A stretch of 64,000 bases of DNA from CAZYPU01 sp964649665 (GTDB lineage: Bacteria; Omnitrophota; Gorgyraeia; JABMRN01; RBG-13-46-9): the NCBI GenBank assembly GCA_964649665.1, contig CAZYPU010000001.1, positions 20,339 through 84,338 on the forward strand. The letters are read 5' to 3'. The notes under the pieces are model-generated. The model worked only from the letters and a program-made list of their open reading frames with translations. It had not been told where the DNA came from and did no database searches. This document shows, piece after piece, positions 23,889-32,673 of this stretch; within the stretch, counting starts at the first letter, position 1; every line of letters begins with the position of its first letter. A program made the translations under genes and the position numbers.

Positions 23889-24911
23889 ATGTATATAGTG
23901 TGGATTAAATTCGCGATATGCGCGTGCTTTATTCTTTTCGCGGGCAAGCGGATAGCCATGTACGCCGATGTCATAGCCGAGAAAACAGGCCTCGGCGGAT
24001 TATGGATAGGCCTCGTTCTCGTGGCGGTAGCGACAAGCCTTCCCGAGCTTTTTACCGGTATCGGCAGCGTTGTCTTTCTCGATGCGCCGGATCTTACGAT
24101 AGGGAACCTTTTCGGCGCAAATTCATATAATCTGCTCAATATCGGATTTCTTGATCTAATTACAAAGGGAAGCCCCCTTCTTTGCTCGCTCGGGTCCGGC
24201 CAGCTTTTAACGGCTGTTTTTACACTGATACCTATTTTGCTGGCTGCGCTCGGAATAATCTTCTGGAAAAGCGGTTTTCACGTATGGAGCATAGGTAACG
24301 TAGGATTCTTCAGTATTGCCATTATCATTTCGTATTGCGTTATTACGAAAATTATATATAATTTTGAAAAAAGAAAAGCCGTAAAAAAAGAGAATACCCG
24401 CCTGCCCGCTCCGCCGAAGGCCAAATATGATGACATTTCCCTTAAGAAAGCGTATATCCATTATGGGATTTCCGCCGGGGTGATCATACTGAGCGGCATT
24501 TGGCTTGCATATATAGGTAAGGAGATATCGGAAATTATGGGCCTTAACCAGAGTTTCGTAGGCAGTCTCTTCATAGGCCTCGCTACGACGCTTCCGGAAA
24601 TCACGGTTTCCGTAGCGGCGCTCCTTATAGGGGCGCGAGAAATTGCCGTGGCCAATATGCTCGGAAGCAACCTCTTTAATACCGCGATTATTTTTGTAAA
24701 TGATGTTTTATACCGAAAATCCCCGATACTCGAGGCCGTTTCGCCGGGCCACCTGCGGCAGGCTTTCTGTGTTATGGCCATGACAGCCGTGGTGATTCTC
24801 GGCATGACAATGAAGCCGAAAAAAAAGTTTCTTAATATAAGCTGGTACGTTCCGGTGCTTTTTATTATCTTTCTGGTAAGCGCGTATTTTAATTTCCTTG
24901 GAGGGGGGTAA
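23889..24911 (+). CDS. Sodium/calcium exchanger family protein (CaCA, YrbG-like)
   Basis: 340 residues with about ten transmembrane helices in two halves. Each half carries the alpha-repeat that forms the ion site: LVAVATSLPELFTGIGS in the first and GLATTLPEITVSVAALL in the second, both with the Thr-Ser/Thr-Leu-Pro-Glu core, plus the paired GNLFGANSYNL and ANMLGSNLFN motifs. The polar loop (RKAVKKENTRLP) separates the halves. It exchanges Ca2+ or other cations for Na+ or H+ across the inner membrane. 2 bp precede the MgtC-like gene. Confidence 0.85.
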   Translation: MYIVWIKFAICACFILFAGKRIAMYADVIAEKTGLGGLWIGLVLVAVATSLPELFTGIGSVVFLDAPDLTIGNLFGANSYNLLNIGFLDLITKGSPLLCSLGSGQLLTAVFTLIPILLAALGIIFWKSGFHVWSIGNVGFFSIAIIISYCVITKIIYNFEKRKAVKKENTRLPAPPKAKYDDISLKKAYIHYGISAGVIILSGIWLAYIGKEISEIMGLNQSFVGSLFIGLATTLPEITVSVAALLIGAREIAVANMLGSNLFNTAIIFVNDVLYRKSPILEAVSPGHLRQAFCVMAMTAVVILGMTMKPKKKFLNISWYVPVLFIIFLVSAYFNFLGGG

Positions 24912-24913
24912 AA

Positions 24914-25336
24914 ATGTTAATACCGATGAATATCATAGTCCTGCGTCTTTTCCTGGCCGCCGTGTGCGGTGCCATAGTAGGGCTGGAACGGGAAATCAGC
25001 GACAAAGCGGCGGGCCTCAGAACGCATATTTTGGTTTGCATAGGTTCCTGCATGTTCGGATTGCTGGGGATTGAATTAACGGTGAATTACCCCGAGGCCG
25101 ATATATTGCGGCTTGCGCAGGGGCTTCTGATAGGCGTGGGATTTCTCGGCGGCGGCGTTATAATGCGTGAGGGCGCTTCCGTGAAGGGCCTTACGACAGC
25201 GGCCGGAATATGGGTAATGGGCGTTATCGGCCTTTCAATCGGCGTCGGAAGATATTACATATCGTTAGTGGGGACCCTCTTCATTTTTCTTGTCATAGGT
25301 TTCTTCGGAAAAGTGGGGAAGATGGTGAAGAAATGA
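24914..25336 (+). CDS. MgtC/SapB family membrane protein
   Basis: 140 residues with four helices, matching the MgtC/SapB domain: LAAVCGAIVGLEREISDKAAGLRTHILVCIGS and LLIGVGFLGGGVIMREGASVKGLTTAAGIWV, both family signatures. MgtC proteins regulate the F-ATPase and survival at low Mg2+ in pathogens; for short free-living forms the role is unknown. ATGA overlap with the next gene. Confidence 0.85.
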   Translation: MLIPMNIIVLRLFLAAVCGAIVGLEREISDKAAGLRTHILVCIGSCMFGLLGIELTVNYPEADILRLAQGLLIGVGFLGGGVIMREGASVKGLTTAAGIWVMGVIGLSIGVGRYYISLVGTLFIFLVIGFFGKVGKMVKK

Positions 25337-25986
25337 GTTTTAAAGGCGCGATATTCGATTTGGACGGCGTTATCGTAGATACCGTGCCGTTTCATTTCAA
25401 GGCGTGGAAGAAAATGTTTTCCGAATACGGCAGGGATTTTACCCATGAGGATTACAAGCGGAAAGTCGACGGCATACCGCGGCTTGACGGCGCGAGGGCT
25501 ATTCTTACGGATCTCGGCGCCGTGGAGCTTGAAGAGGCCGCCGCGAAAAAGCAGCGATATTACCTCGCGCTGGTTGATTCCGGAGAGATCGAGACCTATC
25601 CTTCCACGGTGGAGCTGATAAACGAACTTAAGAAAAACGGAGTAAAAATCGCCGCCGCCTCTTCAAGCAGGAATTGCAGATACATACTGGAAAAGGTGAA
25701 GCTCGTTACGCTTTTTGACACTATTGTAGGCGGAGGAGATTTTAAAAAAGGAAAACCGGACCCAGAAATATTTCTTCTGGCCGCTTCGAGGCTCGGGTTT
25801 TCCGCGCCCGAGGTAGTGGTTTTTGAAGACGCGATACTCGGCGTGGAAGCCGCCGAAAACGGCGGCATGCGCTGCGTCGGCATCGCAAGAAAGGAAGGCA
25901 AGCAGGTTCTTAAAAAAGCGGATATCGTGGTAAGGGACTTAGTCGAGGTTGATTACGCGAAACTGAAAGGACTTTTCAAGGCATGA
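25333..25986 (+). CDS. Beta-phosphoglucomutase-type HAD hydrolase
   Basis: 217 residues. HAD motif I is FDLDGVIVDT (both Asp, nucleophile and acid/base), motif II the Ser in AAASSSRN, motif III KKGKPDPEIF and motif IV VFEDAILGVEAA. The cap follows directly (HFKAWKKMF, as in beta-phosphoglucomutases). Paired by an ATGA overlap with a family 65 phosphorylase, it most likely converts beta-glucose 1-phosphate to glucose 6-phosphate. Start at ATG 25333 is set by the overlap with the mgtC stop. Confidence 0.85.
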   Translation: MSFKGAIFDLDGVIVDTVPFHFKAWKKMFSEYGRDFTHEDYKRKVDGIPRLDGARAILTDLGAVELEEAAAKKQRYYLALVDSGEIETYPSTVELINELKKNGVKIAAASSSRNCRYILEKVKLVTLFDTIVGGGDFKKGKPDPEIFLLAASRLGFSAPEVVVFEDAILGVEAAENGGMRCVGIARKEGKQVLKKADIVVRDLVEVDYAKLKGLFKA

Positions 25987-28295
25987 AGAGCAGGTTTTAT
26001 AAATATCTGGCGGATAAAAGCTGGCTCATTGTGGAAAACGGGTATTCCCCCCGCGGCTTAAAAGTGAAGGAGAGCCTATTTACGCTCGGGAACGGCTATA
26101 TCGGCTCAAGGGGTATTTACGAAGAAATACCCGACGGTACAGAAGCGGGTACTTACATAGCGGGCATTTATGATAAAGCGGTTTCCATGGTCCCGGAACT
26201 GGTAAACGCCCCTAACCCGATCGATTTTCGCATTGCGGTAGAAGGCGAAAAGCTGGATATCGGCAGGATGGATATTGTCGAAAACAAAAGAGTGCTCGAC
26301 TTGAAAAATGGTATCCTTGCGAGAAGAACGATATTTTCGGACACGAAAAAAAGAAGGTTTTTATACGAATCGCTTCGCTTTTTCAGCCTGCGCGAGGCGC
26401 ACATCGGGGCGATGCAGGTTTACCTGAAAGCCATGGATAGGCCCGCCAGGATTATCGTCCAGGATACGGTGGATGATTCGGTGACAAATCCCGGGGGCAT
26501 CCTTGAAGGGAGAAAGAGGCACACACAGCTTGTGGATGTCTCGGCCGCTCCGGACGTAAATTATCTTTGCGTCAAGACGTTTACGAACAAAATCTGGATT
26601 GCTTACGCCTCGTTTCTTGCGATCGGAAGGGGCCTGGGCCAGGGCGTGGGCACGCTGAACAAGATCTTTAACATGTCGTTAAAGCGGGGCGAAACGGTAT
26701 GTTTCACGAAAATTTTCTCAATACGCACCTCCAAGCATATCAGGCGCGAAAAGCTGAAAAGGATAACGGTAAAGGAACTGCAGCGGGCAAAGCAGACAGG
26801 ATTCACGGCGCTTCTGAAAAGCCATACCGCGGCGTGGCGGGAGAGATGGAAGACGGTGGACATAAAAATAGCGCAAGACAAAGAAGCCCAGAAGGCCCTG
26901 CGTTTCAACATATACCACCTGCTCATAGCCGGCAAGGAAGGCGATGGCGACGTAAGTATAGGCGCGAAGACTTTGAGCGGGTACGGCTACAGGGGGCACA
27001 TTTTCTGGGACACGGAAATTTTCATACTGCCGTTTTTTATATATACAAACCCCCACATAGCCAGGAATCTTCTGATGTACAGGTTTCGCCGGCTTGGCGC
27101 GGCCCGGGAGATAGCTAAAGCCAAAGGATACAGGGGCTCGCTTTTCCCCTGGGAATCCGCCGACACCGGCCGTGAGACAACCCCGCCGTACGCGAAAAAC
27201 CTGGATGGTTCCATTATAGAAATCCACACTGGCGAGATGGAACATCACATCGTCTCCGATATCGCCTACGGCGTCTGGCATTATTTCAACATCACAGGCG
27301 ATGTTGACTTTATGCTGGAGGCGGGGCTTGAGATGCTGTTTGAGGCGGCCAGGTTCTGGGCCAGCCGCGTGACGCGCAAACGCAGGAGAAAGAAATTCGA
27401 CATAAACGGCGTCATCGGCCCGGATGAATTTCATGAAAACGTAAACAATAACGCCTATACCAACAAAATGGCCCGATGGAACCTCCTCATGGCGAAAGAT
27501 CTTCACAAGCGCTTTTGCAAACAAAGGCCGCGCGCCCTGAGAAGGGTAATGAGGAAAATTTCGCTCAAGGAAGAGGAGCTTAAGCACTGGGCGTACGTAG
27601 CGGAAAATATGAAATTCCCATTTTCGCAATCGAAAGGAATTATCGAGGAGTTCGACGGATATTTCAGAAAAAGGGATGTCATCCCGAAAAAATTCAACCA
27701 CTACTTTATGCCGATCGTCCCCCACGATATTTCCCTTTCCGACATCGCGAAAACACAGCTGGTAAAACAGGCCGATGTCGTGATGCTCATGTATCTTCTT
27801 TCGGAGAATTTCAGGGAAAGCCAGAAAGCGAAAAACTATTTATATTACGTGAAAAGAACCCTGCACAAATCTTCATTGAGTCCGAGTATTCATTCAATAA
27901 TCGCTTCCGAAGTTAAAGACCGCACAAGGAGCTATCTGTACTTTCTTTTTTCGCTCTACGCGGACTTGAAAAATACCCACTCCAATACGGGAGACGGCAT
28001 ACACGCCGCCTCGCTTGGCGGCACGTGGCAGGCGGCGATAATGGGATTCGCCGGCTTCAGGAACATACATAATCTGCCCTCCTTCGAGCCGCGCCTTCCC
28101 GCGCACTGGAAAAATATGAAATTCTGCCTTAAGTGGAGAAAATGCATCCTGAAGATCTTGGTCAGCAATAAAAGGGTAAAAATTTACGCCGAAAACCAAA
28201 AAAAAGGCGCCATGCTCATCAAATGTTTTAATTCGGTTTATAAAATACCATTTAACAAAACGCACACATTTTACGATAAAAAAGAAAAGAGGTGA
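25983..28295 (+). CDS. Glycoside hydrolase family 65 disaccharide phosphorylase
   Basis: 770 residues, typical for GH65. It phosphorolyses an alpha-linked disaccharide (maltose, trehalose, kojibiose or nigerose) to beta-glucose 1-phosphate and glucose. Seen: N-terminal beta-sandwich with GNGYIGSRG, active-site YRGHIFWDTEIFILP, and VIGPDEFHENVNNNAYTN holding the catalytic general acid Glu and surrounding conserved residues. The late GIHAASLGGTWQA is the family's phosphate-site region. The exact disaccharide cannot be told from sequence. Forms a unit with the mutase upstream. Confidence 0.85.
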   Translation: MKSRFYKYLADKSWLIVENGYSPRGLKVKESLFTLGNGYIGSRGIYEEIPDGTEAGTYIAGIYDKAVSMVPELVNAPNPIDFRIAVEGEKLDIGRMDIVENKRVLDLKNGILARRTIFSDTKKRRFLYESLRFFSLREAHIGAMQVYLKAMDRPARIIVQDTVDDSVTNPGGILEGRKRHTQLVDVSAAPDVNYLCVKTFTNKIWIAYASFLAIGRGLGQGVGTLNKIFNMSLKRGETVCFTKIFSIRTSKHIRREKLKRITVKELQRAKQTGFTALLKSHTAAWRERWKTVDIKIAQDKEAQKALRFNIYHLLIAGKEGDGDVSIGAKTLSGYGYRGHIFWDTEIFILPFFIYTNPHIARNLLMYRFRRLGAAREIAKAKGYRGSLFPWESADTGRETTPPYAKNLDGSIIEIHTGEMEHHIVSDIAYGVWHYFNITGDVDFMLEAGLEMLFEAARFWASRVTRKRRRKKFDINGVIGPDEFHENVNNNAYTNKMARWNLLMAKDLHKRFCKQRPRALRRVMRKISLKEEELKHWAYVAENMKFPFSQSKGIIEEFDGYFRKRDVIPKKFNHYFMPIVPHDISLSDIAKTQLVKQADVVMLMYLLSENFRESQKAKNYLYYVKRTLHKSSLSPSIHSIIASEVKDRTRSYLYFLFSLYADLKNTHSNTGDGIHAASLGGTWQAAIMGFAGFRNIHNLPSFEPRLPAHWKNMKFCLKWRKCILKILVSNKRVKIYAENQKKGAMLIKCFNSVYKIPFNKTHTFYDKKEKR

Positions 28296-28299
28296 TTTT

Positions 28300-28680
28300 A
28301 TGCTTTATGTAAGGGACGTTATGAAAAAAGAAATCATTGCCGCTAAAATACACGAGCCCATACAGCATATCAGCAAGGTCCTCACGGAAAAAAAGATAAG
28401 CAATATGCCCGTTATGGACACAAGGGGCAGGCTCATAGGCGTTGTTTCCGAGCAGGACATCATAAGGGCGATGGAATCGGAGAATTTCATGAAGCTTACG
28501 GCAAAAGACATCATGACAAAGACGGTTCGTTCCGTGAAGGAGAACGATTCGCTTGAATATGTTTCGAAAATTTTCGTAGAGCACCCCTTCAGGCGGCTTC
28601 CCGTTACGCGAAACAAAAAAGTAGTGGGCGCCGTAACGCGCGAGGACATAATAAACAGCTTTATGAGCGAGTATTATTAA
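28300..28680 (+). CDS. Tandem CBS domain protein
   Basis: 126 residues made of two CBS motifs (Bateman module): VRDVMKKEIIA...ISNMPVMDTRGRLIGVVSEQDIIRA and AKDIMTKTVRSV...FRRLPVTRNKKVVGAVTREDIINS. It should bind an adenosine nucleotide and act as an energy sensor for an unknown partner. GAGGTGA precedes ATG 28300. It lies 4 bp after the phosphorylase gene, so it may sense adenylate charge for that operon. Confidence 0.85.
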   Translation: MLYVRDVMKKEIIAAKIHEPIQHISKVLTEKKISNMPVMDTRGRLIGVVSEQDIIRAMESENFMKLTAKDIMTKTVRSVKENDSLEYVSKIFVEHPFRRLPVTRNKKVVGAVTREDIINSFMSEYY

Positions 28681-28689
28681 TAAAAAAAC

Positions 28690-28717
28690 TTGTCATTTCG
28701 GAGGATTGTGGTATAAT
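28690..28717 (+). promoter_or_regulatory. Promoter of the small membrane protein gene
   Basis: TTGTCA (28690-28695), 16-bp spacer, TATAAT (28712-28717). The -10 box sits inside a GAGGATT/AATCCTC inverted repeat that could bind a regulator or form a hairpin. Confidence 0.65.
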
Positions 28718-28745
28718 CCTCTTTATTGAAAGGCGGGGTAAGAAA

Positions 28746-28937
28746 ATGGGTAAAACTTTAAGTATTGCAATGGGCGCTCTGGCAGCGTTCGTAGGGCTCG
28801 TCCTTCTCATAGCCTGGTGGTATGAATTTCTTTTTATGCTGAGAGCCGCTGTTCCGGTCCTGCTTATAGCCGGCGGACTTATCGCGCTTTTTGCCGGGTT
28901 CAGCGAGTTCAGGGATACGCTGAAAAGCCGGAAATAG
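28746..28937 (+). CDS. Small two-helix membrane protein, unknown
   Basis: 63 residues with two transmembrane helices (about residues 4-22 and 30-53) and a short positively charged tail (TLKSRK). AAGGCGGGG precedes ATG 28746. No family recognised. Confidence 0.5.
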   Translation: MGKTLSIAMGALAAFVGLVLLIAWWYEFLFMLRAAVPVLLIAGGLIALFAGFSEFRDTLKSRK

Positions 28938-28960
28938 CCCGCAAAAACCGCCATCCATAA

Positions 28961-29006
28961 CTACTACAAATAGTAGCTTTCCACGTCGACATCTACAATA
29001 TATTGT
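28961..29006. promoter_or_regulatory. Two NrdR-box-like palindromes upstream of the ribonucleotide reductase
   Basis: Box 1 is CTACTA-CAAA-TAGTAG (28961-28976) and box 2 ACAATATATTGT (28995-29006), which fits the NrdR consensus ACAC-ATATAT-GTGT. Their centres are 32 bp apart, three helical turns as usual for NrdR pairs, and they end 11 bp before the -35 box. Confidence 0.7.
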
Positions 29007-29016
29007 GTTTTCCCCC

Positions 29017-29044
29017 TTGACAAAGTGACTTTTTATGATATACT
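29017..29044 (+). promoter_or_regulatory. Promoter of the ribonucleotide reductase gene
   Basis: TTGACA (29017-29022), 16-bp spacer, TATACT (29039-29044). GGGAGG lies before ATG 29070. Confidence 0.8.
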
Positions 29045-29069
29045 TATTTTCACCGGGAGGAAATCTGAA

Positions 29070-31340
29070 ATGAAAAATAAAAATTTACATTTTTCGGAAA
29101 ACGCAATGAAAGTCATGAAAAGAAGATACCTTGCGAAAAACGAAAAAGGCGAGAGTCGCGAGTCCCCGGAGGAAATGTTTCGCCGCGTGGCCGCAAATAT
29201 CGCCTCGGCTGACGCGCTGTACGATAAAAGTAAGGATACCCGCAAAACCGAAGACGAATTTTATAACGTAATGACGGGCCTGGAATTCCTGCCGAATTCT
29301 CCCACCCTGATGAACGCCGGCAGAGACCTCCAGCAATTAAGCGCTTGTTTCGTCCTGCCGATAGAAGATTCGATGAATTCCATATTTGAAACCATTAAAG
29401 ATACGGCCATGATCCACAAGTCAGGCGGCGGCACCGGCTTCAGTTTCTCGCGCCTCAGGCCGAAGAATTCCCCCGTCCGCTCTACCGGCGGGATCTCAAG
29501 CGGCCCGGTTTCTTTCATGAAAGTGTTCAACGCCGCCACACAGGCGGTAAAACAGGGAGGCACAAGGCGCGGGGCGAACATGGGCATACTGCGCGTTGAT
29601 CATCCGGATATACTTGAATTTATCACCTGCAAGGAGAACGACAAAGAGATAACCAATTTTAACATTTCGATAGGCCTGACCGAAGATTTTATCTCCCGCG
29701 CCTCCGAAAACCGGGAATACGAACTTATCGATCCGCACACGAAAACACCCTCCGGCAAATTGAATGCCAGGTCGGTTCTGGATCTGATCATTAAAATGGC
29801 GTGGAAAAACGGCGAGCCGGGCATTGTCTTCATTGACCGGCTGAATAAGAATAATCCTACGCCCGAACTCGGCGAGATAGAATCAACCAATCCCTGCGGC
29901 GAGCAGCCTTTACTGCCTTACGAAAGCTGCAACCTCGGCTCAATCAATCTTTCGCTGATGGTAGATGAGGAATCGAAAAAAATAAATTGGGAAAAACTCG
30001 CAAAAACCGTAAAGATCGCCGTGCATTTCCTGGATAACGTGATTGACATGAACAGATACCCTTTAAAGCGCATAGAGGAAACGACAAAAGGCAACCGCAA
30101 GATCGGCCTCGGCGTGATGGGTTTCGCGGACATGCTGATAAAACTCGACGTAAAATATGACTCCGAGGAAGCCGTGAGGGTCGCGGAAAACACGATGAAA
30201 TTCATCCTGGAAAAAGCGCTTGAGGCCTCTCGCGTTCTCGCGGAAGAAAGAGGAACTTTTCCGAATATTGAAAAGAGCATCTATGCCAAACACCCCCGAC
30301 TCCGGCTTAGAAACGCGACTCTTACGACAATCGCGCCGACCGGCTCCATAAGCATCATCACCGGCTGTTCCAGCGGCATAGAGCCGCTTTTCGCGCTTTC
30401 GTACGTCAGGAAAATTCTGGATAACGAAATCCTGGCCGAGGCCCACCCGATTTTTGAAAAAACCGCAAAAAGAGAAGAATTCTATTCACCCGAACTTATG
30501 AAAAAAATAGCCGAAACCGGCTCGATAAAAGACATAGAAGAAATACCGCCTCACATAAGGGACGTTTTCGTTACGTCCTTTGATATAACGCCACCCTGGC
30601 ACATAAGGATGCAGGCGGCTTTCCAGAGGCACACGCATAACGCCGTATCCAAGACCGTGAATTTTCCGAACTCAAGTACCGAGGCCGATATAAACGAGGT
30701 GTACATGCTAGCGTATAAGACGGGCTGTAAGGGCGTTACCGTGTACAGGGACAAATCGCGCCAGGAGCAGGTATTAAATATCGGAAAAAAAGAGGAAGAC
30801 AAAACCGCAGCGCTCACTTCGAATATAGTTCCGAGGCCCAGGCCCGACGTCATCTACGGCACGACCACGAAAATAGCCACCGGATGCGGCAATCTTTATG
30901 TCACTATAAACGAAGACGAAAACGGACTTCCCTTCGAGGTATTCATGCAGATGGGAAAAGCCGGCGGATGCGCAATGAGCCAGCTTGAAGCCATTGGCAG
31001 GCTTCTGTCTTTGGCCCTGAGAAGCGGCATAGAGACGGGCTCCATCATCGAGCAGTTGAGGGGGATAAGATGCCCGTCGCCGAGCTGGGAAAAGGGCGGA
31101 AGGATATTTTCCTGCAGCGACGCTATCGCGCGCGTCATAGAAAGGCGCCTCGTTAAAGTAAAAAGAAAAGAAGAAAGCGAAGCGAAACCCGAGCCGCTGT
31201 CCCCGCCGGAGACAGGCGGTGTGGCCGTGAAAAAGAAAGCGGGCAGTGTTGTCGGCGTGTGCCCGGATTGCGGCGGGGCGCTGTGGCACATCGAAGGATG
31301 CATGGTCTGCAGGTCCTGCGGGTATTCCAAATGCGGATAA
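29070..31340 (+). CDS. nrdJ: Vitamin B12-dependent ribonucleotide reductase (class II)
   Basis: 756 residues. It reduces ribonucleotides to deoxyribonucleotides with adenosylcobalamin. Key parts: LSACFVLPIEDSM (first active-site Cys), GGTGFSFSRLRP, STNPCGEQPLLPYESCNLGS (radical Cys and Glu in NPCGEQ), and ITPPWHIRMQAAFQRHTHNAVSKT. The last ~25 residues form a zinc-ribbon (CPDCGG, CMVCRSCGYSKCG) typical of this NrdJ group. No ATP-cone is seen at the N-terminus. ATG 29070 follows GGGAGG; an in-frame GTG at 29025 lies between the -35 and -10 boxes and is rejected. Two NrdR-like boxes suggest repression when dNTPs are ample. Confidence 0.9.
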   Translation: MKNKNLHFSENAMKVMKRRYLAKNEKGESRESPEEMFRRVAANIASADALYDKSKDTRKTEDEFYNVMTGLEFLPNSPTLMNAGRDLQQLSACFVLPIEDSMNSIFETIKDTAMIHKSGGGTGFSFSRLRPKNSPVRSTGGISSGPVSFMKVFNAATQAVKQGGTRRGANMGILRVDHPDILEFITCKENDKEITNFNISIGLTEDFISRASENREYELIDPHTKTPSGKLNARSVLDLIIKMAWKNGEPGIVFIDRLNKNNPTPELGEIESTNPCGEQPLLPYESCNLGSINLSLMVDEESKKINWEKLAKTVKIAVHFLDNVIDMNRYPLKRIEETTKGNRKIGLGVMGFADMLIKLDVKYDSEEAVRVAENTMKFILEKALEASRVLAEERGTFPNIEKSIYAKHPRLRLRNATLTTIAPTGSISIITGCSSGIEPLFALSYVRKILDNEILAEAHPIFEKTAKREEFYSPELMKKIAETGSIKDIEEIPPHIRDVFVTSFDITPPWHIRMQAAFQRHTHNAVSKTVNFPNSSTEADINEVYMLAYKTGCKGVTVYRDKSRQEQVLNIGKKEEDKTAALTSNIVPRPRPDVIYGTTTKIATGCGNLYVTINEDENGLPFEVFMQMGKAGGCAMSQLEAIGRLLSLALRSGIETGSIIEQLRGIRCPSPSWEKGGRIFSCSDAIARVIERRLVKVKRKEESEAKPEPLSPPETGGVAVKKKAGSVVGVCPDCGGALWHIEGCMVCRSCGYSKCG

Positions 31341-31347
31341 TCAACTT

Positions 31348-31462
31348 GCCATTGCGAGCGACCGTCTCCGACCCTACAGGTCGTAGACCCGGAGGGAAGG
31401 GGGCGAAGCAATCTCATAGTTTTAGATTGCTTCGCCCCGACTTCGTCGGGGCTCGCAATGAC
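31348..31462. repeat. Palindromic repeat core copy (CATTGCGAG...CTCGCAATG)
   Basis: 115-bp copy of the dispersed GTCATTGCGAG palindrome, with inner stem GCGAAGCAATCT/AGATTGCTTCGC. It fills the gap between nrdJ and the YchF-like gene and ends 14 bp before the latter's ATG. Confidence 0.8.
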
Positions 31463-31476
31463 GAATAATATATGTA

Positions 31477-32496
31477 ATGAAAATCGCGATAATCGGTTTT
31501 CCGGGGTGCGGCAAGTCGACCTGTTTCAAAGCCATTACGCGAAAGAAAAAAGAAGAGACCCAAACCCTTGACCCCACCAAACCGCATCTCGGCGCGGTAA
31601 AAATTCCCGACCCGAGGCTTGAAAAATTAAGAGCCCTCTTTAATCCAAAAAAACTCACGAACGCCGAAATTATTTTTGAGGACCTGCCGGGCTTTCACAT
31701 TCCGCAGATCAAAGAAGTAGAGGCCCTTGTGGAGGTTCTGGGTATTTTTTCCGGAAGGGACCCTATTAAAGACATTGAAAACGCGGACGTTGAATTTATG
31801 TTGAGCGATCTGGAAATAATCAATCACAGGCTCTCAACCCTGGAGAAGGAACTGAAGGTCCCCAACCCGCCGAGAGAAAGGCTGAGAGAGCGCGATACAC
31901 TGCTGGAGTGCAGGGAATTTCTTGAGCAAAACAGGCCGCTCAGGGATTTGGAATTGAAAAAAGACAGGGAGAGGGAAATCCGCGGCTTTCAGTTTTTAAG
32001 CCGGAAACCGGTCTTTATTCTCGCCAATATAGATGAAAACCGCAAAGCCGCCGACATAACGGAAAAGACAGAAAAATTTTGCCACGGGAAAAAAATCAAA
32101 TGCATGGAGTTCTGCGCGAAACTCGAATCCGAAATCGCCGATCTTGAAGAAAAAGAAAGGGATGTCTATATTGAGGAAATGGGGCTCGAGAAAGAATCCC
32201 CGGAAAGGATGATCAGCTCCGCCTATGGCGCCCTTGGCTATATAACGTTTTTCACGGTTAAAGGAAACGAAACAAAAGCCTGGGCCGTTAAAGCCGGCAC
32301 CTCCGCCATAGATGCTTCGGGGAAGATACATTCGGACATACAGAAAGGATTCATAAAAGCCGGGGTCATAGGTTTTGATGATTTACTTGCGTGCGGTTCG
32401 ATGCAGGGCGCGAAGAAAAAAGGGTTGTTGAAATTAGAGGGAAAAGATTATACAATAAGAGACGGGGATATAGTTGACTTCCGATTCAGCGTTTAA
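31477..32496 (+). CDS. YchF/DUF933-type P-loop NTPase
   Basis: 339 residues, slightly shorter than E. coli YchF (363). Walker A is GFPGCGKST (residues 7-15); the switch/Walker B region reads FEDLPGFHIPQ instead of the usual DIAGLV; the base-specificity motif is ANIDEN (N-x-x-E type) rather than NKxD, which in YchF changes the preference from GTP to ATP. A coiled-coil insertion (about 100-160) and a C-terminal TGS-like domain (GAKKKGLLKLEGKDYTIRDGDIVDFRF) follow. YchF binds ribosomes and affects stress response. No good ribosome-binding site; the upstream repeat is directly adjacent. Confidence 0.8.
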   Translation: MKIAIIGFPGCGKSTCFKAITRKKKEETQTLDPTKPHLGAVKIPDPRLEKLRALFNPKKLTNAEIIFEDLPGFHIPQIKEVEALVEVLGIFSGRDPIKDIENADVEFMLSDLEIINHRLSTLEKELKVPNPPRERLRERDTLLECREFLEQNRPLRDLELKKDREREIRGFQFLSRKPVFILANIDENRKAADITEKTEKFCHGKKIKCMEFCAKLESEIADLEEKERDVYIEEMGLEKESPERMISSAYGALGYITFFTVKGNETKAWAVKAGTSAIDASGKIHSDIQKGFIKAGVIGFDDLLACGSMQGAKKKGLLKLEGKDYTIRDGDIVDFRFSV

Positions 32497-32517
32497 ATAC
32501 GAAAAAGTCCTCCAATT

Positions 32518-32601
32518 GTCATTCTGAGGCGCTTCGCCGCCGAAGGCGGCAGGGCGCCGAAGAATCTTAACGATAAGATCCTTCGCTCGGCTCAGGATGA
32601 C
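32518..32601. repeat. Short palindromic repeat, GTCATTCTGAG...CTCAGGATGAC type
   Basis: 84-bp element with near-inverted ends and inner GAAGAATCTTA/TAAGATCCTTC stem; same family as 17154-17215. The rest of 32497-32673 holds no gene. Confidence 0.75.
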
Positions 32602-32673
32602 AGGTGGAATGGCTTTTTCAATAGTTGTTGCACTTTTTCGACAAACAATTTAAATTCAAATGGCAAAATTCAA

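Noticed and set aside
26718..27725. 335-codon open frame on the minus strand
   Set aside because: Antisense to the GH65 phosphorylase; GC-rich codon structure of the real gene produces it, and no motif is seen.
28938..29069. Cobalamin riboswitch before the B12-dependent reductase
   Set aside because: The region is too short and lacks the B12-box; the palindromes fit NrdR boxes and lie upstream of the promoter.
29025..29069. Longer N-terminus of the ribonucleotide reductase from GTG 29025
   Set aside because: It lies between the -35 and -10 boxes, so it would not be transcribed.
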